Origin: Stenotrophomonas maltophilia | Lineage (GTDB): Bacteria; Pseudomonadota; Gammaproteobacteria; Xanthomonadales; Xanthomonadaceae | Assembly: GCF_006970445.1 (NCBI RefSeq) | Contig: NZ_CP033877.1 | Span: 2,178,750-2,242,749, forward strand | Reading direction: 5' to 3' | DNA length: 64,000 nucleotides | In this document: positions 46,479-55,100 of the stretch, in pieces | Layout: each line of letters starts with the position of its first letter | Position numbering within the stretch: position 1 is the first letter of the stretch | Position numbers and translations under genes: made by a program | The notes under the pieces: generated by a model | Database searches by the model: none | What the model was told of the DNA's origin: nothing | Seen by the model: only the letters and a program-made list of their open reading frames with translations

Positions 46479-48704
46479 TCAGTCTGAAGAACCCGCGGTG
46501 CTTCCACTTTCGCCAGCCGGCAACAGCGAAGGGCGTTGATCGAACCATTCACGCGCGTTGGCCAGATGCCACTGCCGCTGTTCGCCATCAAGCTCGATGC
46601 CCGCGCCCAGCAGCCCCCAACGCAGGTAGAGATCGCCACGCTTGCGCTGCTCCAGAAGATCCAGCCGCGCACGTACCGTCAGGCGATCATTCTCGGCCCG
46701 CAGGCCATCGATCAGCAGATGACCTGGGCGCCAGCGCAACGTGGCCTGTGCATCGACCTGGCCGGAGTCGAGCAGCGACAGCGTCCAGCGCGGATAGTCG
46801 GTGCGCTTGGCGAACACCGCCAGCAAGGGGCGCGCGTCGCTCAGGATCAGATCGGTGGTAGCGTCCACCTGGAACGGGGACTGCGCGTCGATGCGGCCCC
46901 GCTTGAACACAGCACGGCCTTTCCACGCGCTGCTGGAATCGGTGCCCGCCACCTGCACATTGCGCAGCTCCACGGTGGTGCCGGACAGATCGAAATGGCG
47001 CTGGTTGAAGTCCCCGCGGCGAAGCGTCGCGTTCACGTCGACATCGCCGCCCATGTCCAGGCCCGCCACCTTGGCGCTGGCATTGCGGCCCAGCAGCCGC
47101 GCGGTGCCGTGGCCGACGCGGCCATCGGTGTCGAGCGTGGCGTCGCCGCTGAGGCTGCCGGTGCCACGCAGCAGGTGCACCTGTTGAGACCCAAGGTAGC
47201 GGTTGTAGGCGGCCAGGTCCGGGATGGTCGCTTGGCTGAAGCGCAACCGCGCACGAACGCCCTTGCGCAGTTCCTGCAGGCGGCCATCGCCGGTGAGGTC
47301 CACGGCCAGGTCACGCCCGTCGAACAGCCGCACGTCCTGGGCATCGCTGGGCCGCGCGGTGAAGCGGGGCAGCCGGATGGCCAGCTGTGCCTGAGTGGGG
47401 CTGCCGGCCTTCAGCTCGCCATGCGCGCTGGCGGTACCGGCCAGGCGCACGCCGGCCACTGTGGCCACCGCCGCGGCGGAGGGAATGTCCACGGTGCTGC
47501 CTTCGATCAGTTCGCCATTGCGCAGGCGCAGATCGGCCTTCAGCGTGCCGCCGCCGTCGAGCTGCAGCCATGGTTTGCGCACGAACAGGGCAGGGATCCA
47601 GTTGAGCGAGGTGAAGGCCCATTCGCCTCGCACGGTACCGGAGCTGCGCTCCAGCAGCTGGGCAGGGTGCTGGAACGGAATCTCGCGCCCGGTGATGTGC
47701 AGGTCGGCATCGATGCCGGCGGCCGAATCCGGACGTGGCGGCAGGCGGGCCTGCAGGCGCAGGTCGTTGGCCACATTGAGCTGCAGGGCCAGCACACCGC
47801 GATTGGGCGCGCCATCGCCGAGGAACAGCGGCACCTGCCAGAGTGCGTGGTCACCGGGTTGCAGCTGGCCGTCGATCATGTGAACGGCCAGTTGCAGGCG
47901 GCCGGGCACCGGCGAGCTGGAGACGCGCGGCGTCTGCACGTCCGTATCCATGCGCAGGCCCTGGCTGCGCGCATCCACCTCAAGTTGCGCATGCAGCAGC
48001 TTCAACTTGGCAAGACCGGGCGCCTGGTCGCGATAGTGCCGCGGATAGCTGAAGCGCGCGGTCAGATCCATGTCGCCCAGCAACTGCACGCCGTCATAAC
48101 TGGTGTCTGCCTTGCTGAACGAGACCTCGGAATCGAACAGTTCCGATGGGCCGCCGCGCAGCTGCTTGAGGAACCCGACCGTGCCCTGGCCCTTGCCGAT
48201 GATCAGCAGCTTGCCGAGCCGGGCACTGCGAATGCTGTCGCTGTGGATGGCGTCGAAACGCAGGGTCCAGCCCTGGTCGCTACGCGGCGGTGACGGAATG
48301 GCGTCCTCGACGCGACTGATCTCGGCCGACACGCCAGTGGCCTGCAATCGCGGAACCCGCACTTCGCGGCGGAACAGGGGCAGGACCGCCAAGCGAGCGC
48401 TGGCACGTTCGGCGTGCAGTACGTAGACGGTATGGTTGACGTGGCCGCGCATATGCACGTTCCAGGCAATGACGTGGCCCGGCAGCAGCGTGATGGCCGG
48501 GCCGGTCGTCATCACGAACTTGTGCGGCTTGCGGTTGGTGACCTGGTCGAACAGCGGGGTGTTGAGGAAGATGTTGCCGGCCAGCAGGTAGAGAACGTAT
48601 ACGCCCAACAGGATGTAGCCAGCGACGCGCCATCGGCGGAGCCGGTGCGGGATGCGCGCGGAAGTAGGGGGCATGTACTGCTCTAAGGACCGGAATTCAC
48701 TCAA
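46479..48704 (-). CDS. AsmA-like membrane-anchored protein
   Basis: 741 residues; a Met ten codons in (48674) is an alternative start. One N-terminal helix (VAGYILLGVYVLYLLAG) anchors a long periplasmic part made of repeating beta segments with little else, such as LLGRNASAKVAGLDMGGDVDVNATLRRG. This is the pattern of AsmA/TamB/YdbH-like bridge proteins proposed to carry phospholipids between membranes. No catalytic motif is visible. I place it in that group by architecture only. Confidence 0.6.
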   Translation of the reverse strand: MSEFRSLEQYMPPTSARIPHRLRRWRVAGYILLGVYVLYLLAGNIFLNTPLFDQVTNRKPHKFVMTTGPAITLLPGHVIAWNVHMRGHVNHTVYVLHAERASARLAVLPLFRREVRVPRLQATGVSAEISRVEDAIPSPPRSDQGWTLRFDAIHSDSIRSARLGKLLIIGKGQGTVGFLKQLRGGPSELFDSEVSFSKADTSYDGVQLLGDMDLTARFSYPRHYRDQAPGLAKLKLLHAQLEVDARSQGLRMDTDVQTPRVSSSPVPGRLQLAVHMIDGQLQPGDHALWQVPLFLGDGAPNRGVLALQLNVANDLRLQARLPPRPDSAAGIDADLHITGREIPFQHPAQLLERSSGTVRGEWAFTSLNWIPALFVRKPWLQLDGGGTLKADLRLRNGELIEGSTVDIPSAAAVATVAGVRLAGTASAHGELKAGSPTQAQLAIRLPRFTARPSDAQDVRLFDGRDLAVDLTGDGRLQELRKGVRARLRFSQATIPDLAAYNRYLGSQQVHLLRGTGSLSGDATLDTDGRVGHGTARLLGRNASAKVAGLDMGGDVDVNATLRRGDFNQRHFDLSGTTVELRNVQVAGTDSSSAWKGRAVFKRGRIDAQSPFQVDATTDLILSDARPLLAVFAKRTDYPRWTLSLLDSGQVDAQATLRWRPGHLLIDGLRAENDRLTVRARLDLLEQRKRGDLYLRWGLLGAGIELDGEQRQWHLANAREWFDQRPSLLPAGESGSTAGSSD

Positions 48705-48807
48705 CTATTGCCGAACCGATGGCGGTGGCGCGTGAAGCGGGTACGGGACGCTTGCTGGATTCTGCTAGTGTCCGCCTTGCCCACTACGCCGATCCGCGAG
48801 GAATCGC

Positions 48808-49287
48808 ATGGAAATCCGAGCTGCCACCGACGGTGACTTCGACGCCATGTGGGCGATTTTCAAGGCGGCCATTGCGATGGAGGATTCGCTTCCGTTCGCC
48901 GGCACCTTCGAGGCCGGCACCTTTCGGAGCCATTGGTTCGGAGTGCAGGCGGCCTTTGTGGCCGTTCTGGAAGGGCGCGTGGTCGGAATGTACAAGATGG
49001 GCGCCAACTACCCGGACCTGGGGGCGCATGTGGCCAGCGCCACCTACGTGGTCGATCCGCTGACGCAAGGGCGTGGCATCGGGCGGGCGCTGGTGGAAGA
49101 CAGCCTGGTCCGGGCCAGATCGGAGGGGTTCCTGGCCATGCAGTTCAATTACGTGGTCAGCACCAATGCGCCAGCGGTTGAGCTGTACCGGAAGCTGGGC
49201 TTTGCCGTGGTCGGGTCGCTACCGGCGGCGTTCCAGCATCAGAAGCTGGGAATGGTTGATGTGTATGTGATGCACCGGTTCCTGTAG
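48808..49287 (+). CDS. GNAT N-acetyltransferase
   Basis: 159 residues: EIRAATDGDFDAMWAIF at the N-terminus, the acetyl-CoA motif A region ASATYVVDPLTQGRGIGRALVE (Q/RxxGxG/A as QGRGIG), and NAPAVELYRKLGFAVVGSLP. The mid-part MYKMGANYPDLGAHVASA is typical of a subgroup annotated as L-amino-acid N-acyltransferase-like. The substrate cannot be told. Confidence 0.9.
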   Translation: MEIRAATDGDFDAMWAIFKAAIAMEDSLPFAGTFEAGTFRSHWFGVQAAFVAVLEGRVVGMYKMGANYPDLGAHVASATYVVDPLTQGRGIGRALVEDSLVRARSEGFLAMQFNYVVSTNAPAVELYRKLGFAVVGSLPAAFQHQKLGMVDVYVMHRFL

Positions 49288-49359
49288 GACCAGGTGGGGC
49301 AGAGGCGGCCTATCCATGCAGCAAGAATCCTTGGCGACTGCCATGGCAGAGGACCCGAA

Positions 49360-50676
49360 ATGACTGCGACGACGAAATTCCCGTTCCTTGCACCATCGGG
49401 GCAACGCACGTTCGTCATAGGCATCCTGGTGCTCACCTTGGTGGCTTGGATATGCACCGGCGCCGTCCTTGCCATCGGCGGTCGGCCTGATCCATCCAGG
49501 CTCCGCGCTGTGGCACCCCCGATTGACGGGCCATGGAAATTTCATGTCGGTGACGATCCGCGCTGGGCGGGTGTCTCAGTGGATGATTCGTCCTGGGAAA
49601 CACTCGACCTGAGCGCGCCGGCCAGCAGCATCGACGGCGACGTGGGGCTGCCCAACTATGTCGGCGGATGGATGGCACACGGTCACGCCGGGTACCAGGG
49701 ATATGCCTGGTACCGGCGCTCGCTTGTGATTCCAGAGGGCGACCGCGGGTGGGACATTCTGGGGCCTACCGCCGTGGAGGATGGCTACGAGCTGTACTGG
49801 AACGGCAAGCGCCTGGGCGGCTCAGGCAGGCTAGGGGAGTCGCCTCGTGTCGTGGGTACGCGGCCGATGATCTTTTCGTTGCCCGCCGATGCGGCAGGCA
49901 CGCAGGGCGTGATCGCCATAAGAGTATTCATGCAGCCCGGCAGTGCTTCCGGCTCTGCGAGCGGCGGCATCCACGTGGCCCCGACACTTGCTCCGCAGCC
50001 AGAAAGCCGTGAGCTGTATCGCGTGCAATGGTGGCGTACCGTCGCGGGCTACATTGTTGAAGTGGTCGAGCCGCTTGCGATGGCCATGGTGATCGTGTTG
50101 GCGCTGTCGCTAAGGCCGCTCAGCAGCCACCAGTCGTTCATCGCCTTCGTTTGCGTCGCGCTTCTGCTCTCTGCCGTGAAGCGGCTCGATAACGCGATCG
50201 TCTCCTGGACGGATCTGCTCAGCCTTCCTGCCTACACATGGTTGAACAATGTGCTGTGGATGCCGCTCAGCCTGGCGGCATGGGCGCTGGCGTGGAATCG
50301 CTGGGTGCTGCCACCTTCGCGGGCGATCGATGCTGGCGCCCTTGTTCTGGCAGCGCTGGGGGTTGCGGGAGGCGTCACAGGCGCCGTCTCGGCCACTCAG
50401 GTCTTCCGCCTCGGCACACTCGCGCTGCTCGTGCTTGTTGCCGCGCGGATAGCCCGCAATGGGCCAATGCGCGGCATGGCACTGACCGTGCTGCTGGTGA
50501 TCGCCGTGTCGCAGTACACGGGTGAACTCGGTTCGGTCGGGGTTCCAACGATCTGGTTCCCGTTTGGGATTGGCGTGACGCTGACCCAGTATGTGTACGG
50601 AATCTCTGTCCCGTTGCTGGCGGTGTTGATTGTGCGGACGGTCACGGCGGCTGAAGCGGTTCCTGGGAGGCGGTAG
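49360..50676 (+). CDS. Membrane protein: galactose-binding-like sensor domain plus multi-helix domain
   Basis: 438 residues from MTATTKFPFL, with GAGGA upstream; the frame opens 22 codons earlier. One N-terminal helix is followed by an outer domain (about 60-220) like the jelly-roll part of glycosidases: IDGPWKFHVGDD, YAWYRRSLVIP, DGYELYWNGKRLGGSGR. Then come seven or so helices (about 235-430). This resembles 7TMR-DISM-type receptors without an output domain. No kinase or cyclase part is attached, so signalling would need a partner. Function unknown. Confidence 0.65.
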   Translation: MTATTKFPFLAPSGQRTFVIGILVLTLVAWICTGAVLAIGGRPDPSRLRAVAPPIDGPWKFHVGDDPRWAGVSVDDSSWETLDLSAPASSIDGDVGLPNYVGGWMAHGHAGYQGYAWYRRSLVIPEGDRGWDILGPTAVEDGYELYWNGKRLGGSGRLGESPRVVGTRPMIFSLPADAAGTQGVIAIRVFMQPGSASGSASGGIHVAPTLAPQPESRELYRVQWWRTVAGYIVEVVEPLAMAMVIVLALSLRPLSSHQSFIAFVCVALLLSAVKRLDNAIVSWTDLLSLPAYTWLNNVLWMPLSLAAWALAWNRWVLPPSRAIDAGALVLAALGVAGGVTGAVSATQVFRLGTLALLVLVAARIARNGPMRGMALTVLLVIAVSQYTGELGSVGVPTIWFPFGIGVTLTQYVYGISVPLLAVLIVRTVTAAEAVPGRR

Positions 50677-50818
50677 TGAAACGGGGGCGGGTGACAGGGG
50701 GCCAGCGGTGTGGCCACATTGATCACGAGGGCTGGCCAGATTCCGATGACGCACGATCAGGGTCCATGCCAGACCAGGAGCCTGGGGGCTGGCTAGGGGT
50801 CGTACAGGCCCTGAAGCT

Positions 50819-50846
50819 CTAGAACATAATATACATTATGCGAAAT
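50819..50846 (-). other. Chromosome dimer resolution site dif
   Basis: On the minus strand the core reads CGCATAATGTATATTATGTT, identical over these 20 bases to E. coli dif. The XerC arm is ATTTCGCATAA, the centre TGTATA and the XerD arm TTATGTTCTAG; the last four bases differ from the TTATGTTAAAT consensus. KOPS-like GGGCAGGG octamers to the left point here (see findings). It marks the replication terminus and the place where XerCD resolves dimers and where filamentous phages integrate. Confidence 0.88.
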
Positions 50847-50860
50847 TATGTATCGAGCGT

Positions 50861-51121
50861 GTGGAGCCATGCGACATGGCCTGGTGGTCCCTGACCTGCA
50901 ACATTGCACGCGAATGGCGGCTGATGATGGCTGAGGCGGCTCCCCGGGCTGCAACTGCCCGGAAGGCGTCAACTACGGCGAAATCTAGTGTTATCTACCT
51001 AGCCGAAGCGCTCAGAATTCGCCGAGAACGGCGGTTCCGCGTGGGCGCCCCCAGTTCCGGCGCTGGGGCGTCCAATGTTGTCTACATGAGCCGTGGGCCG
51101 AGGCCCCGCCAGCGCGTGTAA
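50861..51121 (+). CDS. Doubtful small ORF next to dif
   Basis: 86 codons beginning MEPCDMAWWSL, basic C-terminal half (RIRRERRFRV, RGPRPRQRV). No family is recognised and no good SD is visible. It fills part of the 480-bp interval 50677-51158 which otherwise holds dif and a hairpin. It may be a leftover of an element integrated at dif, or chance. Confidence 0.3.
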   Translation: MEPCDMAWWSLTCNIAREWRLMMAEAAPRAATARKASTTAKSSVIYLAEALRIRRERRFRVGAPSSGAGASNVVYMSRGPRPRQRV

Positions 51122-51142
51122 AGCGCCCCCCGCAGGGGCGCT
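51120..51142. terminator. Hairpin, possible terminator
   Basis: AGCGCCCC-CCGCA-GGGGCGCT, a perfect 8-bp stem just past the small ORF stop and before the convergent gene. No T-tract. Confidence 0.45.
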
Positions 51143-51158
51143 GCCCCTACACCCCGAT

Positions 51159-51545
51159 TCATCGGTAACCAGCTAGGCCGTAGTCGACCATCACGCGCCG
51201 TCCATCCGGAAGAACGCCTGCATCAGCACTCTTCAACTCGTAGGGCGTGGCGTCTCCAACAAAGTGCGGCCAATCGTCTGATTCGAACCATGCGTCGAAT
51301 TCACTGTCCGACATACTGCGTGCGCGAGGCATTACAACCAGTAATGGCCCAGGTGACGACCACAGTATGGGACAAAGGTTCGGGTAGCGCTGTTCCTTCC
51401 AAGCATCGACCTCGGCTTGATTGCAGCGTAGTCCTTGTGTGACCCGACGCAGACGGGACACGCGGGGGAACTTGACGGCGTATCGTCCTATGAGCAGTAC
51501 GATACGGGAGGAACCTCTACACAAAGAAGGTCTTCCGAGTGCCAC
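51159..51545 (-). CDS. Small protein with kinase-like N-terminal strand, unknown
   Basis: 128 residues. SRIVLLIGRYAVKFPR looks like the first strands and nucleotide-binding Lys of protein-kinase-like folds, followed by EVDAW and PGPLLVVMPRAR, and the end VMVDYGLAGYR resembles a DYG metal motif. The protein is too short for a full kinase. Small proteins of this kind occur near Rhs and phage genes in xanthomonads. It may be the last gene of the Rhs unit. Function unknown. Confidence 0.6.
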   Translation of the reverse strand: MALGRPSLCRGSSRIVLLIGRYAVKFPRVSRLRRVTQGLRCNQAEVDAWKEQRYPNLCPILWSSPGPLLVVMPRARSMSDSEFDAWFESDDWPHFVGDATPYELKSADAGVLPDGRRVMVDYGLAGYR

Positions 51546-51626
51546 GATCTATCCCTCCCGACAACGTAGCCAATCGCCTTTGGCATTAAGAGCCAGGCGA
51601 CCCATGCGCCAGGTCGAGAACTTCAC

Positions 51627-52169
51627 TTAAGAGATATTTTGATTCGCAAACCCCACGATCCAATCAGGCCTCAATTCCGCAACGACCGTTATTATTTGCT
51701 CAATGAAATCCACGGGCTGCGCGTCCAAAGTCCCACCAACATTCATCTGCATAAAGAATTCTCTGATGAATGGTGCCGTATACTTTGTTCTGAAGCTCCA
51801 GCCATTCTCAAGGTTTACATCAAACTCTCTCGATAAGCATCGCTTCGACCAAGAAATCACTGGCACCGAGAAGCCATCTCCCATCAACTTTCCGTCGATC
51901 ATCAATACAAGGCTACGGGAATAATCTGGCGTCCCATGCGAAGCATCCAGATGCCACGAGAGGAATGCCATTGGCACGTATATGGACCCAGACCTCCCCT
52001 CCCCTACAACGCCTCGTAGAGGAAGCGCCCCCGAAGAAGAAGCGGACTCGGATACCACAAGAACGCCATCTTCATTGATCTTCGCTGCGCGCCTTTTCCC
52101 GACGCTTTGATAGTCAATAAGATAGAACTCGCTATCGAGAGAGCCTTCCACCATTTTAATTGCAGTCAC
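51627..52169 (-). CDS. Putative immunity protein of the Rhs toxin
   Basis: 180 residues if it starts at the GTG of VTAIKMVEGS, which has GGGAGG a few bases upstream; the Met five codons later is also possible. Sampled sequence is about 48% G+C against about two thirds in the core genes. It begins inside the 3' end of the rhs gene (13-base overlap), the usual place of an immunity gene. No family is recognised and no signal peptide is seen, so it should act in the cytosol. Function is inferred from position. Confidence 0.65.
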   Translation of the reverse strand: MTAIKMVEGSLDSEFYLIDYQSVGKRRAAKINEDGVLVVSESASSSGALPLRGVVGEGRSGSIYVPMAFLSWHLDASHGTPDYSRSLVLMIDGKLMGDGFSVPVISWSKRCLSREFDVNLENGWSFRTKYTAPFIREFFMQMNVGGTLDAQPVDFIEQIITVVAELRPDWIVGFANQNIS

Positions 52170-55100
52170 ATTCCCTCCCCGCTGCAGTGACAGCGCTGTT
52201 TGCCGCCTTGGCCGAACCAGCACCAACCAAGCCGAGCGTCCACGGAAAACTTGTGTTCCCAGATCGCGCAATGGCTCGGGCAGCGTCGCCCCCATTCTTC
52301 GCCAGTATTTCCTGTGCTCCGGGATAGCCGAACCTGTTACTGATCTTCGGCAAAAGAGTATCCAGTGGGCGGCCACGATAGTAGGACTTCAGAGCATTTC
52401 TCGCCGCCACTGTCTGTTCCAAAGACAAGCCTGCCCTCGGAAGCTGACCAACCTTATATACATAGCTGACGCGTCCCACCGGCACCACTAATCCCGCAGC
52501 AATTCCTGCCCACTCGGAACCTCGATAGCTGCTCGAGCACTTGTTCACGCTGCCGATGCCTGCCCAGTCCCTGAAGTCGGAGGTCAGGCCTCCACTGATA
52601 CCGTCACCCAAACCCGCTGCTCCGTCAACCAGCCAATCCGGCAAATTAGGCAAATCCGCTGCTTCGAAAAGTCCCAATGGATCGCTGATTCCGATAGGAC
52701 TTAAGTTTACGTAGCCGTAGCTGGAGATCCCCCCCATCAGCCCAATCGGATCACTCTGCGAATACCGCCCCACCGCCGGGTCATACTCGCGCTGGTAGTT
52801 GTAGAACAACCCACTCGCATCCGTCGCCTGCTGGCCTGGGAAGCGCAGCGCAAGCCCGAACGCTACACCATCGCCATCCGGATCTGCGCTCGGAATCTGG
52901 TTACCGAACGCCTCGCTCTTGTTGCTCCACTCCCAGATCGCCACATCGCGCGCCGGGTCGATCACCACACGCGGCGTACCCAGATGGTCCGGCTGGATGT
53001 AGGCCAACTCCGGCACACCTGTGCTTGGCACATTGATCAGTGCCATCGGGTAGTTGTCCAGCCAGATGGCCTGCTGCTGCGCCTGGCCCGTGGCCGAATA
53101 GTTGCCCAGCCATTGCCCGGCCTCATCGTACAGCGTGATCTGAGCTGCGCCACCGGCTGGAGTACGCAGCACGCGCTCGCCGCGATGGTTGTAACCGTAG
53201 CTTTCCAGCACGGCATTGCCCTGCTTCACCGCGTTCATGCGGTTGGCATCGTTGTAGGTGAGCGTCTTGCCGCCGATGCTGGTGGTGTTGCCCGCCGCGT
53301 CATGGTTGCGCGCTTCGCCGTCCACCGCAGTCAGGCGGTGGCTGGCTGCGGGATAGGTGTAGCTGGCGGTGCCTGCCGAGGTGGTCAGCGCGGTCCGATT
53401 GCCGGTGGCGTCATACGCATAGCTTTCAATCGGCGTGCCGGTCGCGCCGTCCTGGGTCTGGGTCAGGCGACCCAGCGCGTCGTAGGCGTAATTGGCCAGC
53501 ACCGTCGAGCCTGTGCCGTTCTTCAGCTCGGTGATCGAACCGACCGGGTCATAGCCATAGCCCAGCGACAGGCCGCCCGCGGCCGGGTCGTGCACCGCCT
53601 GCGGGCGATAGTCCAGGTCCAGCGGACGCTGCAGCTGGCGGCCATTGCCATAAGTCCAGCCCGTCGCCGGGCCGAAGGCCGCGTAGGTCACGCTGTTCAC
53701 CACGATCTGGCGGGCCTGGCCGGGCCGGGTCAGTCCGATCTGGCTGATGCGCCCTTGGGTATCGCGCACGTAGTCGGCCACGCTGCCATCGGGGTAGGTC
53801 AACGCAGTCAGACGGCCCGACTTGCTGTAGGCGTAGCGCAGCGTGCTGGCGACACCATTGATCGTCTGCACTTTACGGGTGACCTGGCCGAAGCGGTCAT
53901 GGCAGTACTGGGTGCTGCCATTGGCGTGCAGCACCTGCCCCAGGCGCCCCTTGGCAAAGCGCTCGTCGGCGGTACACGCGGCAGGCGCCACGTCGTAGCT
54001 GTAGCCCACGTCCAGATTGGGGTCCGGGTAGGCGATGCCGATCAGGCGGTTGAGTGCATCGTAGTGATAGGTGGCGGTGACGCCACGCGCATCGGTGGCC
54101 GTCTTGCGGTTGCCGGCGGCATCCACGGTGAAGCTGCTGGCGCCAGTGTCCGGGCTGACCTGTCCAGTCAGGTCACCGAAACCGTTGTAGGCGTAGGTGG
54201 TATGCAGGCCCTTCGGGTCGGTGACCTGGGTGACCTGGTCCAGCGCGTTGTACTGGCTGCGGATCTCCGCTGCCACGCCATCGACATCCTGCAATGTGCT
54301 GGCCAGGCGATTGAGCGGATCATACCCGAGCTGGGTTCTTCGACCGAGCGCATCGGTAACCTGGGTGGCGTTGCCATTGGCATCGTAGCCAATGTCGGTG
54401 GGGTCACCGCTGGAGGTAGCCATTGTTGTCAGCTGGCCGAGCTGGTCGTAGATGCGCGAAAGTGTGTGTGTGAGTGCGCCGCTGGCATCGAGCGTGTCCT
54501 CTGTCACCCGATTGCCCGCATTGTCGAGGGTGTACTGCCGCGTGTTGCCGGCATTGTCGGCAATGCTTGTAAGCCGCTTGGCCGCATCATAGGTGAACAC
54601 AACAAAGGCGCCGTCTGGTTGGGTCGCCTGCTTGACGAGGCCGTTGGGCCAATATTCAAAGCGCGTGATCTGATCATCGGCCTGGCTCGATTCATCAGGT
54701 CCTCGAACGATGCGGGTGGTGAGCCAGCCACGTGGGTGATAACCGTAATCGGTGACTACGCCGTTGGCGTCTCGCATCGAGAGTACTCGGCCTGCACCGT
54801 CGTAGGCCAAGTACTCGGTGATGTGCCCCAGTGCATTGCTGATCTTCCATAGATCCCCCTTCCTATGCGAGCAAGTGGTGGGGGTGCCGGAACAGGCCGC
54901 GTCATCGGAGGCGTAATATTGATAGGTCGTAAGCTCCGCAACATCGCCGCGGGGGCCTTTGATCGAAGTCAGCAAGCCCACGAATGGGCAGTTTCCCGCG
55001 TTGACGTCGGCCTGCTCGCAATAGGTCGTGGTGGTGGTCCGAGCCAAGCTGGAAGCGGGATCGTGCGACGTTGCGCCTACTACTTGCCCGCGGGCGTTGT

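Noticed and set aside
52984..54852. 622-codon plus-strand frame within the rhs gene
   Set aside because: Periodic Val/Gly/Ile-rich translation reflects the YD repeats read backwards.
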